In this document: positions 7,021 through 13,844 of the stretch, in pieces | How the letters are laid out: each line of letters starts with the position of its first letter | How positions within the stretch are numbered: position 1 is the first letter of the stretch | Source: a virus | IMG/VR virus record: IMGVR_UViG_3300025327_001276 | Location: 1 to 33,851 of that record | Reading direction: 5' to 3' (one strand) | DNA length: 33,851 nt | Program-made: the position numbers and the translations under genes | Notes under the pieces: generated by a model | What the model was told of the DNA's origin: nothing | Seen by the model: only the letters and a program-made list of their open reading frames with translations | The model's database searches: none

Positions 7021-7423
7021 TGTCCACCCTTGCAAATTGACTTAAGTTATTCATAATAATGTAATTTTCCGAAAATTTGTCCACCCTGAGGACAGGCTAG
7101 GACACTCTGATTCTTATAACCTATTGATATTGTTCCACTGTCCACCCTGTCCAGGCTATTCGGGCATCTCTTTCCTATATATAAATATATACACTATATG
7201 TCCACTCTATAGTATACCTATATAATATTTTATATAGAATAAGGTTAAGTAATATAAGACACAGCCTGGACACACATACTTAACTTATTGATAAATATAA
7301 ATATGTTTGTCCAGTCCAGGCTAGCCCAGGCTAAAAAAATCGCTTAGCCTGGACACGGAAACACGGTTACATATATATTTATCAATAAGTTATGTGTTAA
7401 GCGAAAAAAGTACAGCCTGGACA
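7021..7423. repeat. Iteron cluster with inverted repeats (candidate replication origin)
   Basis: Ten-base units built on TGTCCA recur. TGTCCACCCT is at 7021, 7078 and 7139. TGTCCAGGCT is at 7148. TGTCCACTCT is at 7199. The inverse AGCCTGGACA is at 7263, 7346 and 7414. A compound TGTCCAGTCCAGGCT is at 7308-7322. Left copies face right and most right copies face left. An 18-base perfect inverted repeat, AACTTATTGATAAATATA, sits at 7282-7299 and 7374-7391. A nine-pair hairpin, CCAGGCTAA/TTAGCCTGG, lies between them at 7326-7352. AT-rich DNA fills the gaps. The block adjoins the primase-helicase gene, as phage and plasmid origins often do. Confidence 0.7.
7037..7065 (+). promoter_or_regulatory. 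Promoter inside the iteron block, facing the primase 3' end
   Basis: TTGACT (7037-7042) and TGTAAT (7060-7065) are spaced by exactly 17 bases, a near-consensus sigma70 promoter on the plus strand. It would start at about 7072, traverse the iterons and then run antisense to the primase gene. No plus-strand gene follows for 3.4 kb, so a priming or antisense RNA is a reasonable guess. Confidence 0.55.
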
Positions 7424-7429
7424 CGGAAA

Positions 7430-9955
7430 TTATTTTATTAATAAAACCCGCATTTTTACGCAATAAAACGTGGCTTTCACCTTATTTTTGTGTGTTCGTA
7501 ACTTTAACACTTTTTGCTTAGATGTTAAAATAGTGCCCAGTTGTTGGATACTTATCGGTGTTAAGCTTGAATTTTTATTATACCATTCTTGGATACTATT
7601 TAATGAGTGCCAGTCGTTTTTGTTGTTTTCGTCACCTTTTATTATTAATTCTGCTGCTGTTTTCTCATGTATAAAGTTATCTGCCCTGTATTCAATAAGC
7701 TTTACCGTACATTCTTCAGGATAATTAAAACTATCTAAAATTTCCTCACCGTTTTCATCTTTTTTGATTTCTAAGTAGCGTACTAGCCCTTCTATTGCCC
7801 AATTTAATATACCTGAGCTTTCTTCTCTTATCATTTTTTGTAATAATGCTTCTTTAGCTGCATTAGGGGTAAATTCTCTATTGTAAGGGATAATGCATAG
7901 TCGTCGAAGCAGTGCTTCACTTTCGCTCTGTGTTTTAGGTATATCATTACAGCCTATATGGAATTTAGCTCTATTTAGTACTTCCTCCTCTTCACCAAAG
8001 AGCTTTCTTGATAATACATATGCTCCTAGTAGACTTTTAACTAGTGCCTCTCCCCATACCGAATCTGTGTCAACTTCATCCATAATAGCAATTCTTTTAC
8101 CTACTAATTTAACTCCTATTCTAAGTGGATCTTTTTGTATTCCATATTTTGTAGTGCTTAAAGATTTACAGTCTAAGACAGCGGCATAATTATCAAGTAA
8201 ATAACGTAAGCAATATAACACAATACTTTTGCCGTTTGAGCCACTGCCGCAGTGTATGAATAACTTTTGTGCTGCAATAGAGGCAGTTAAACTATAGCCG
8301 AATACTTCTTGCAGAAAAGAAATCATAGCTTCTGGTGCTTCGTTATTTTCAAAAATCTCAGCTAAGAATTGTTTCCATTTTGGGCATTTTGCCGAAGCAT
8401 CAAAAGAGATTTTTGTTTTTAAAAGCAGATAGTCATTGGATTTTGGTGCTCTAATTGTGCCTTCAATTAAATTTACATAGCCATTTTTGCAGTTAAGATG
8501 TGCTTTATCACTATCAAAATCATCTAAATTCTTTGTTTCAATATTAAATACTGAGTTTTTTAACTGTGCCAGCACTCCTGATATACGATTATTTGATAAA
8601 TATTTTTCTGTTTCTTTATCGTACTTAAGTGTAGAAAAGCCTTTTTTATCGTAACATCTTTCTTTAAACTTTTGTTCAGTGAAAACATCTTTAACGCATT
8701 CAATTGCAAACGCATTAACTACGCTTGTATTGTCTTTTTGCGAATACCAATTATTATCATGTTGGTTAAAAGCATAAATTACGTTGCCTACCGCGCATAA
8801 ATACTCCTTATAACGTTGTACTATTCTTGCTTTAATAGACACGTCTGATATTGTGCCTGTCATTATGTGTGGGTCGCTATAATCGTATTTAAAGCTCTCA
8901 CACCGCTTTTCTTCACTCACACCACCTTGACTGCCCTTTTCCTCATAATGTCCGTTCTGCGGCTCGCTTTTAGCCTCTAATCCTCTTGTTATAGCGGAAG
9001 TTATAGTTTTAGTGATTTCTTCTTGACTAAGTGGTTTCTCAAAATGAGAGTTAGCATATTGTGCCAGTGCCGCAACTTCCTCACACAGCCTTTTTTTACT
9101 TTTCATAGCTTTATTTTTCCTAATATATGTAGAAAGTATACTATATAAACTATTGTTTCTATGACCGATTTTGCCTAGTTCAGTAGCTAGTGCTGTGTCA
9201 ATTGATTCACTAAAACAGCCGTTTGATTTATTTTCAAATGCTCGTGTTATTAAATTATGTATCTTTTTTTTATCTTTACTTTGTGTTAAAATTGCTTTCT
9301 TGCCTTTTCCTAATATCCCTGGAAATATCGCAGTTAAATCAGTTAGGACATAGGGTTTATGAGGTAGGTCGCAGTCGTATAGAGTCGGCATAAAACGCAC
9401 ATCGGCGACACCTTTACATATGCGCTCACATCCAGGCACACGAACTGTGTGCTGCACCTGTGCTAAATTTAGATCACCATCAAACTTGGCAGCAATTCCT
9501 GCTTGCAATAGTTTCCAATTTTCTAGGCTGATTCCTGGATCAATTTTCCAGTAAAAGTGATAGCGTTTCGGCGACGTTTCGACTACAAAATTTACCTCAT
9601 ACCGTACTATTTGTTCCCACTCCTTTCTATCCAATTCTCTATCAATATCCAAACATAATACCCTTGGTGCTACCATGTGCTCACGACGTCTGCCTTTAAA
9701 ATTGGTTTGGTTTAAGCACACGTGCAGCGTGAACGGTTCACATATTCTAGCTAAGTATTCACTCACTTCCAAAGACTGTAGCTGCACTGTGCCACAACCT
9801 GGAAGCACTTTTTTACTTTCTAAATCCATAAAGCTAAAGCAGAGCACATCACAATCAATGACACTTAACAGTTTTAAGTATCTCAGTATTTCTTCTATTT
9901 TATAATTGACTTTGTTATTTCTAGGTGTTATAGATGATTCATACTTATCATTCAT
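7430..9955 (-). CDS. AEP primase / D5-like SF3 helicase
   Basis: This 841-residue replication protein primes and unwinds DNA. The N-terminal archaeo-eukaryotic primase domain has LCLDIDREL (D103, D105), TSPKRYHFYWKI (H133) and VRVPG (171-175), like RepB/PrimPol-type phage primases. A PriCT-like helical segment spans about 260-325. A D5_N-like region then leads to an SF3 helicase with Walker A GSGSNGKS (570-577), Walker B RIAIMDEVD (621-629), a sensor asparagine in HIGCNDIP (N670) and an arginine finger around R684/R685. Full length, no defect seen. AAGG lies about nine bases before the ATG at 9955. It is the only replication gene here on the minus strand, reading toward the iteron block at 7021-7423, its likely target. 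The initiator function is inferred. Confidence 0.92.
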   Translation of the reverse strand: MNDKYESSITPRNNKVNYKIEEILRYLKLLSVIDCDVLCFSFMDLESKKVLPGCGTVQLQSLEVSEYLARICEPFTLHVCLNQTNFKGRRREHMVAPRVLCLDIDRELDRKEWEQIVRYEVNFVVETSPKRYHFYWKIDPGISLENWKLLQAGIAAKFDGDLNLAQVQHTVRVPGCERICKGVADVRFMPTLYDCDLPHKPYVLTDLTAIFPGILGKGKKAILTQSKDKKKIHNLITRAFENKSNGCFSESIDTALATELGKIGHRNNSLYSILSTYIRKNKAMKSKKRLCEEVAALAQYANSHFEKPLSQEEITKTITSAITRGLEAKSEPQNGHYEEKGSQGGVSEEKRCESFKYDYSDPHIMTGTISDVSIKARIVQRYKEYLCAVGNVIYAFNQHDNNWYSQKDNTSVVNAFAIECVKDVFTEQKFKERCYDKKGFSTLKYDKETEKYLSNNRISGVLAQLKNSVFNIETKNLDDFDSDKAHLNCKNGYVNLIEGTIRAPKSNDYLLLKTKISFDASAKCPKWKQFLAEIFENNEAPEAMISFLQEVFGYSLTASIAAQKLFIHCGSGSNGKSIVLYCLRYLLDNYAAVLDCKSLSTTKYGIQKDPLRIGVKLVGKRIAIMDEVDTDSVWGEALVKSLLGAYVLSRKLFGEEEEVLNRAKFHIGCNDIPKTQSESEALLRRLCIIPYNREFTPNAAKEALLQKMIREESSGILNWAIEGLVRYLEIKKDENGEEILDSFNYPEECTVKLIEYRADNFIHEKTAAELIIKGDENNKNDWHSLNSIQEWYNKNSSLTPISIQQLGTILTSKQKVLKLRTHKNKVKATFYCVKMRVLLIK

Positions 9956-9981
9956 AATTTATGCCTTAATTAATCGTAGAG

Positions 9982-10023
9982 TGCTGGAATTTAACTTACT
10001 TAACTTCCAGCATTTTTTATTTT
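9982..10023 (+). terminator. Intrinsic terminator, plus-strand sense
   Basis: TGCTGGAA (9982-9989) pairs with TTCCAGCA (10005-10012), can extend inward through TTAA/TTAA, and is followed by TTTTTTATTTT. It faces plus-strand transcripts, although no plus-strand gene precedes it. On the minus strand it lies in the primase leader. Confidence 0.6.
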
Positions 10024-10038
10024 AAAGAGCCAATATTA

Positions 10039-10075
10039 CAATATTTTTGATTGCATACACTCGAATTGAGTGTAT
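10039..10075. promoter_or_regulatory. Operator-like palindromes upstream of the primase
   Basis: CAATA-TTTTT-GATTG (10039-10053) is a one-mismatch copy of the window's recurrent operator. It is followed at once by the perfect palindrome ATACACTC-GAATT-GAGTGTAT (10055-10075). On the minus strand, TAATAT lies beside the first site with a poor -35, so the primase promoter may be here. Confidence 0.45.
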
Positions 10076-10207
10076 TAAAAATATATACGCTAATGAAATT
10101 AATTTGGCTAGCTAAATTTAAAATAATCAGTTATTATAATTTTTAAGCAGTCAAAGTACGACTGTTCTCCTTAAATAGACTTAACATAAATAACAATAGT
10201 ATTTCGG

Positions 10208-10246
10208 CAGCCTCTTAGAATTAATATTTTAAGGGGCTGTTTTATT
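10208..10246 (+). terminator. Intrinsic terminator upstream of the tRNA
   Basis: CAGCCTCTTA (10208-10217) pairs with TAAGGGGCTG (10230-10239) through ten pairs, one of them G-U, followed by TTTTATT. It ends a plus-strand transcript of unknown origin; a short RNA starting after the TATAAT at 10135-10140 is possible. Confidence 0.7.
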
Positions 10247-10262
10247 GTACTGATTATAATAT

Positions 10263-10334
10263 GGTTTAGTAGCAAAGTGGTAATGCATTGGATTGCAAAC
10301 CCAATATTCGTGAGTTCGATTCCCACCTAAGCCT
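10263..10334 (+). tRNA. tRNA-Cys (GCA)
   Basis: A cloverleaf fits well. The acceptor GGTTTAG (10263-10269) pairs with CTAAGCC (10327-10333) with one G-U. The D arm is GCA...TGC. The anticodon loop is TTGCAAA with GCA at 10295-10297. The T loop is TTCGATT. The discriminator is T and no CCA is encoded. Two A-C mismatches stand out, one closing the anticodon stem (31-39) and one inside the T stem. It sits between a terminator and the 10352 promoter with no clear promoter of its own. It directly precedes a run of Cys-containing small genes. Confidence 0.8.
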
Positions 10335-10338
10335 AGTT

Positions 10339-10380
10339 CATATCAAAATGATTGACAGCTTTTAATTCTCGTGCTAATCT
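10339..10380 (+). promoter_or_regulatory. Strong promoter with half-conserved operator
   Basis: The consensus -35 TTGACA (10352-10357) and TAATCT (10375-10380) are spaced 17 bases apart. The operator half-site ATCA-AAA-TGATTGA overlaps the -35; its outer left arm is degenerate. A start near 10387 would transcribe the hairpins ahead of 10481 and probably the long block beyond. Confidence 0.75.
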
Positions 10381-10384
10381 TTAT

Positions 10385-10403
10385 AAAAGTTGATCAAACT
10401 TTT
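10385..10403 (+). other. Leader hairpin at the start of the transcript
   Basis: AAAAGTT (10385-10391) pairs with AACTTTT (10397-10403) around GATCA. It lies at the predicted 5' end of the RNA from the 10352 promoter. Confidence 0.4.
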
Positions 10404-10420
10404 AAAAAAGCATGGGCTTT

Positions 10421-10467
10421 CTGTGCGCCGTAGTACAATCATGCTGCGGTGCATAGTTTTTATTTTT
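10421..10467 (+). terminator. Attenuator-like intrinsic terminator in the leader
   Basis: A 13-pair stem joins CTGTGCGCCGTAG (10421-10433) and CTGCGGTGCATAG (10444-10456), with several G-U pairs, around a ten-base loop, and TTTTTATTTTT follows. It lies between the 10352 promoter and the ATG at 10481. It could therefore release an RNA of about 80 bases or gate expression of the operon. Confidence 0.75.
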
Positions 10468-10480
10468 AATAAAGGTATAT

Positions 10481-10744
10481 ATGTCAGAAGCTTTTAAAAT
10501 CGGAGAAAAAGTATTTATTAGAACTGTGACGTATCATTGCACAGGCGAAATAACTGAAATAGTAGGTGGTTTTATATTTTTAAAAGATGCTGCTTGGGTA
10601 GCAGATTCAGGACGTTTTGGTGAAGCTATTGAGACGGGCACTTTAAGTGAAGTCGAATGTGTTACGTGCCCAATTAGAGTTTCAATTGCATCTATTGTTG
10701 ACGTGTATGAATGGCGACATCCTTTGCCAAGAGAAACTAAATAA
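10481..10744 (+). CDS. Conserved small phage protein of unknown function
   Basis: The 87-residue protein opens KIGEKVFIRTVTYHCTGEITEIVGG, given here as KIGEKVFIRTVTYHCTGEI and then VGGFIFLKDAAWVADSGRF, and ends SIVDVYEWRHPLPRETK. I recognise this pattern (IGE-yLIRTVTyh-TG ... LeDAAWIADtGRF ... AIVDa-eWrHaLPr) as a widespread phage family without known function. In my recollection it commonly precedes a short gene for a low-complexity protein, as it does here. AAAGG precedes the ATG by about seven bases. It follows the attenuator at 10421-10467 and shares its stop with the next start (TAATG). Confidence 0.75.
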   Translation: MSEAFKIGEKVFIRTVTYHCTGEITEIVGGFIFLKDAAWVADSGRFGEAIETGTLSEVECVTCPIRVSIASIVDVYEWRHPLPRETK

Positions 10745-10980
10745 TGATTTATTTTATAATTAAAAAGCCTTATTATTGTTCTAGATCAAAAAGCGCTTAT
10801 TTTAAAATGTGTGGTTCAGTCTGTAGAGTACATAAATATGAGTATAAATTTACTTCTTTTTGTGCATCTCGACTAGATTCCAGATGGAGAGTTTGTTCTA
10901 GATCTTACTCTAGATTTAAAGATGGATTTTTTGGTTTTGCATATTCTAATTCACTTTGTAATTCAGGTAGACATTTATGA
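10744..10980 (+). CDS. Small Ser/Arg/aromatic-rich protein, paralogue A
   Basis: The 78-residue product alternates polar and aromatic residues, for example CSRSKSAYFK, YEYKFTSFC and RWRVCSRSYSRFKDGFFGF. By hand alignment it is identical at 53 of 78 positions, with no gaps, to the product of 11299, and most differences are conservative (K/R, I/V, S/T, F/Y). Cys 27, 40, 51 and 72 are shared. It starts in the stop of the 10481 gene and its stop overlaps the next start, so it is translated by coupling. No signal peptide or membrane helix is seen. The alternating pattern could be beta-strand or low-complexity. In related phages I recall Gly/Tyr/Ser repeat proteins at this position. Function unknown. 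Confidence 0.75.
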   Translation: MIYFIIKKPYYCSRSKSAYFKMCGSVCRVHKYEYKFTSFCASRLDSRWRVCSRSYSRFKDGFFGFAYSNSLCNSGRHL

Positions 10981-11120
10981 TGCACTTTATACGCAATTAT
11001 AAAAATAATAGGTTTTCATATTCCCACACATATCATTGGCAGTATAGATGGTCATATTCAAGAAGCGGAATGTGGGAGTTACCATATAGCGATTCTACTT
11101 CTCAAAGCTTAAAACCATGA
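10977..11120 (+). CDS. Micro-protein of the coupled cluster
   Basis: The 47-residue open frame starts MMHFIRNYKNNRFSYSHTYH and contains WQYRWSYSRSGMW, the same aromatic/Ser/Arg alternation as its neighbours, and ends SQSLKP. It begins with ATGA overlapping the stop of paralogue A and ends in a TGA overlapping the ATG at 11117. It has no Shine-Dalgarno of its own. The tight overlaps on both sides and the shared composition are the evidence that it is real. Confidence 0.6.
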   Translation: MMHFIRNYKNNRFSYSHTYHWQYRWSYSRSGMWELPYSDSTSQSLKP

Positions 11121-11302
11121 CTCATTTAGTAGCTAATAAATTGAAACCCTGGATTTGGTCAAGATCATTTTCTAGACAAAAATTTCTATCTACTTCATTA
11201 AATTGGTCTTTAACTAACCCAAAACCTTGGTCATGGATGTGCTCTAACTGCAAGTCTAAAATGTGGAAAAGATATAAATCTAATTCTGGTGAAAGATTAT
11301 GA
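11117..11302 (+). CDS. Trp/Ser-rich small protein of the coupled cluster
   Basis: The 61-residue product has six Trp residues (PWIWSRSFSRQ, LNWSLTNPKPWSWMCSNCKS, KMWKRY) and a CSNC pair. It lies between the two paralogues, overlapping its neighbours by four bases at each end (ATGA). It is not similar enough to the paralogues to align end to end, but shares the W/Y-S-R-S alternation. Function unknown. Confidence 0.65.
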   Translation: MTHLVANKLKPWIWSRSFSRQKFLSTSLNWSLTNPKPWSWMCSNCKSKMWKRYKSNSGERL

Positions 11303-11535
11303 TTTATTTAATGGTTAAAGAGTCTTATTATTATTCTAAATCTAGAAGTGCTTACTTTAAAATAGGTACTTCAATTTGTAGAACACATAACTATGAATAT
11401 AAATTCAGTTCTTTTTGTAGGTCTAAAATAGATTCGAGCTGGAGAGTTTGTTCAAGATCTTATTCTAGATTTAAAGACGGATTTTATGGGTGTGCCTATT
11501 CTACTTCACTGTGTGAATCAGGAAGAAACGTATAA
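11299..11535 (+). CDS. Small Ser/Arg/aromatic-rich protein, paralogue D
   Basis: The 78-residue product is the same length as, and collinear with, the 10744 product (53 of 78 identical). The most conserved block is WRVCSRSYSRFKDGF (48-62 in both). Cys 27, 40, 51 and 72 are retained, and a further Cys is at 65. It starts in the stop of the 11117 gene (ATGA), and its TAA overlaps the ATG of the helicase gene. The conservative substitutions argue for selection on the protein after a duplication of the unit. Confidence 0.75.
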   Translation: MIYLMVKESYYYSKSRSAYFKIGTSICRTHNYEYKFSSFCRSKIDSSWRVCSRSYSRFKDGFYGCAYSTSLCESGRNV

Positions 11536-12833
11536 TGCTGCAAACTCCTTTAAAACTTTTTACATTTCAGGAAGACACGGTAGGTCAAATACTTTATTTT
11601 CTAAAAGAGAAAAATAAAGAAAGGTCTTGCTACTGTGCTTTGGAAATGGGACTGGGTAAAACTATATGTGCTATTCGTGCTGCCAAGTATTTAAATGCTG
11701 AAAATATTCTTATAATTTGTCCCGCCATAATGCGCTATACTTGGGAAGCTGAGATTATGAAATGGGGTGTTAGTGCGGACATTGATGTTATATTAGCATC
11801 TAAGCAGACGCTGCTTTATAAAAAGTACACTATTGTGTCTTACGACATTGCTCGTTCTGATGTATTTATAAATAAATTGCCAGCTAAAATTGATTTACTT
11901 ATTCTCGATGAAAGTCACTACATAAAAACCAGAAAAACAAAACGAACTGTAGCAATATTAGAAAAAATTTGGCATCTAGCTGCTTATCGCCTAGCATTAT
12001 CGGGCACTCCTTTCACGCAATCAGTCGCAGACGGATATACTCTTTTTAATAAAATGCTGCCTGAAAAATTTACTAATTACTATAGTTTTATTAATGAATA
12101 TGCTTACCAGAAACCGACACCTTGGGGCGTTAAAATTATTGGTGCTAGGAACACTAAGAAACTTTCTAAAATAATTAAAAGTAATTTCTATATAAGACTA
12201 AAAAAAGATGAAGTCTTAAAAGATTTACCGCCTAAGATTTATACTGAAATAAAACTTGGTGCTGAGTATTTACTTAAAACTACTAAAGAAGAAAACGATA
12301 GATTAGAAACTGACATTGCGGATTATGCAAAAACTGCGGTTGTGCCTCATTCTTTAGCAGAGCATCGCCGCCTTCAAGCAGAGCTTAAAGTGCCTGCTAT
12401 AGCTGAGTTTGCAAGTAATTTATTAGAAAATAATATACCAGTAGTGCTGTTTGCTTATCATAGAGAATTCATAAGAAAACTAAGTGCTGCATTGGCTAAA
12501 TTTAAACCAGTAATAATTACTGGTGACACAAGTGCTAAAGACAGGTTTGATTATGTAGAAGCTTTTCAAGAAGCTAAAACTAATTTATTTATTGGGCAGT
12601 TTACTGCGGCCGGCACTGGTATAACTCTAACTCGCGCTAGTCACGTAATATTAGCAGAACTAGATTGGAGTCCTGCGGTTATAAACCAAAGTGTAGATAG
12701 GCTGCATCGGATAGGACAGAAAAATTCTGTTAATATTTATTACTTTGTAGTAAAAGATTCATTAGAAGAATATATTGTAAAAGTATTAATTAATAAAACA
12801 GAAACATTTAAAGCAGTACTTGATAGGAAATAA
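11535..12833 (+). CDS. SNF2-family (SF2) DNA helicase/translocase
   Basis: The 432-residue protein has all the main SNF2 motifs: motif I EMGLGKT (37-43), motif II DESH (125-128), motif III SGTP (156-159), a motif V region in QFTAAGTGITLTRASHVI, and motif VI QSVDRLHRIGQ (385-395). It is a compact SMARCAL1-like enzyme of the sort that accompanies phage DUF2800/DUF2815/PolA modules. It probably remodels forks or branched DNA during phage replication. Its ATG overlaps the TAA of the micro-gene at 11299, so its translation depends on that cluster. No defect is seen. Confidence 0.92.
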   Translation: MLQTPLKLFTFQEDTVGQILYFLKEKNKERSCYCALEMGLGKTICAIRAAKYLNAENILIICPAIMRYTWEAEIMKWGVSADIDVILASKQTLLYKKYTIVSYDIARSDVFINKLPAKIDLLILDESHYIKTRKTKRTVAILEKIWHLAAYRLALSGTPFTQSVADGYTLFNKMLPEKFTNYYSFINEYAYQKPTPWGVKIIGARNTKKLSKIIKSNFYIRLKKDEVLKDLPPKIYTEIKLGAEYLLKTTKEENDRLETDIADYAKTAVVPHSLAEHRRLQAELKVPAIAEFASNLLENNIPVVLFAYHREFIRKLSAALAKFKPVIITGDTSAKDRFDYVEAFQEAKTNLFIGQFTAAGTGITLTRASHVILAELDWSPAVINQSVDRLHRIGQKNSVNIYYFVVKDSLEEYIVKVLINKTETFKAVLDRK

Positions 12834-12836
12834 ATT

Positions 12837-12962
12837 ATGAAAGAATCTAATATTTGGGTTAATCTTATATTTGCTTTTATTTTAGGTGCGGCTTTATTTT
12901 CGAGCTGTGGGCATAATTATTATTCTCCTACAGATGATGATTATCCTTTTGATGTGATGTAA
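12837..12962 (+). CDS. Small lipoprotein
   Basis: The 41-residue protein starts MKESNIWVNLIFAFILGAAL and has a lipobox, LFSSC, with Cys24 followed by Gly. After cleavage an 18-residue acidic, Tyr-rich peptide would remain (CGHNYYSPTDDDYPFDVM). It starts three bases after the helicase stop, within reach of translational coupling. Size and form could fit an outer-membrane spanin subunit, but no partner i-spanin is adjacent. An exclusion or envelope role is equally possible. Confidence 0.6.
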   Translation: MKESNIWVNLIFAFILGAALFSSCGHNYYSPTDDDYPFDVM

Positions 12963-12983
12963 AAATATTTAAAAAGGAACTTT

Positions 12984-13247
12984 ATGGCAAAGAAAAAACT
13001 ATCTACTGAAGTAGAATTAAAAGAATTAAAAAAAGAATTTTTAAAAGAGTCAGTTCCTGATTGGAAAGCTGACTTATTTAAACAAAAAAAAGATATAATA
13101 ATAATCATAAAACAGTATCAAAAAATAGGCATAGACTCTGAAGGTTGGGTAGAACGGGGTAGGCTTTCAATAAATAACTATATTAAAAAAAGAAATGCTT
13201 TAACTGGTGTTAAGAAAGCATTTAGAAAAATTATTGCTAGCAGGTAA
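12984..13247 (+). CDS. Basic hypothetical protein
   Basis: The 87-residue protein is rich in Lys (MAKKKLSTEVELKELKKEFL) and predicted helical, ending in KKAFRKIIASR. AAAGGA precedes the ATG by about six bases. No family is recognised. Charge and size would suit a nucleic-acid-binding protein, but nothing specific is visible. Confidence 0.65.
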   Translation: MAKKKLSTEVELKELKKEFLKESVPDWKADLFKQKKDIIIIIKQYQKIGIDSEGWVERGRLSINNYIKKRNALTGVKKAFRKIIASR

Positions 13248-13267
13248 AAATGATGAGAGGAAATAAT

Positions 13268-13486
13268 ATGAAAGAAACTGAAATGACAAGTGAACTAGAA
13301 ATAAGTAGGCTTGAAGCTAAATTAGATAAAAATTTAGAAATTATTAACGAAAGACTGGATGTTGTTTTTAAAAATCTAGAACTTACTCGTAGTAGTCTTA
13401 TTGTGCATTTAGACGCAATTAAAGGATTAAGAAATATGTTTACAAATATTACTAGGAAGTCTGATTCTACGGAAAAAATAGTATGA
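13268..13486 (+). CDS. Coiled-coil small protein
   Basis: The 72-residue product (MKETEMTSELEISRLEAKLD at its start) has heptad-like spacing of Leu/Ile over most of its length, and is probably a short coiled coil. An ATG at 13250 is in frame, but AGAGGA lies about six bases before the ATG at 13268, so I use the latter. The stop overlaps the next start (ATGA). It is unrecognised. Confidence 0.65.
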   Translation: MKETEMTSELEISRLEAKLDKNLEIINERLDVVFKNLELTRSSLIVHLDAIKGLRNMFTNITRKSDSTEKIV

Positions 13487-13656
13487 ATAACGAACCAATT
13501 CTCTATATACTAGCTATAATTTTACTGCTTATTATTTATATACTGCACACTCTTTATGATATAACTGTGTGTAAGTTTAAATCTGATAAAGAGATAGTAG
13601 ATATTATAATAAAACATTTAGAAGCACATGATGACTTTTTAAGAAATAAAAAATGA
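13483..13656 (+). CDS. Single-pass membrane protein
   Basis: The 57-residue frame encodes MNNEPILYILAIILLLIIYI, a clear membrane helix at about residues 6-22, then a charged cytoplasmic-type tail (SDKEIVDIIIKHLEAHDDF). It overlaps the stop of the upstream gene and the start of the downstream gene by four bases each. N-in or i-spanin-like topology is conceivable, but the tail is short for a spanin. Function unknown. Confidence 0.65.
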   Translation: MNNEPILYILAIILLLIIYILHTLYDITVCKFKSDKEIVDIIIKHLEAHDDFLRNKK

Positions 13657-13844
13657 AACATTTTTGTTCGTTTCAAATAGCTAAAACAGATGATAAGCAC
13701 TACGTTCTATATTATAAAACTATGCATTCTTCGGAAGAAATAGTTGAAGTTTATAATTCTAAACAATTTAGAGAGCTTTCTAATAGAATTACTTCTATAT
13801 TATTTGATTGTAATGAAGACGAAGAGACCCCTCCAAATGAATGA
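13653..13844 (+). CDS. Hypothetical small protein
   Basis: The 63-residue acidic product starts MKHFCSFQIAKTDDKHYVLY. It sits in a chain of overlapping small genes, starting in the stop of 13483 and overlapping the start at 13837. No motif is seen and no family is recognised. Confidence 0.6.
   Translation: MKHFCSFQIAKTDDKHYVLYYKTMHSSEEIVEVYNSKQFRELSNRITSILFDCNEDEETPPNE

Larger units (their letters stand above)
9956..10480. other. Divergent regulatory region between primase and long plus-strand block
   Basis: This 525-base intergenic region contains no long ORF. From left to right it holds a terminator-like hairpin (9982-10023), a CAATA-N5-GATTG operator-like site (10039-10053), a perfect palindrome ATACACTC/GAGTGTAT (10055-10075), a short hairpin (10148-10164), a strong terminator (10208-10246), a tRNA-Cys (10263-10334), a promoter/operator (10339-10380) and an attenuator-like hairpin (10421-10467). 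Confidence 0.75.

Noticed and set aside
10255-10260. Perfect TATAAT as promoter of the tRNA
   Set aside because: It lies two bases before the mature tRNA, so transcription would start inside it, and no -35 is present.
13744-13836. N-terminal extension of the zinc-ribbon protein
   Set aside because: The region is already coding in the overlapping 13653 gene, and the extension has no start signal. The ATG at 13837 fits the coupled pattern.
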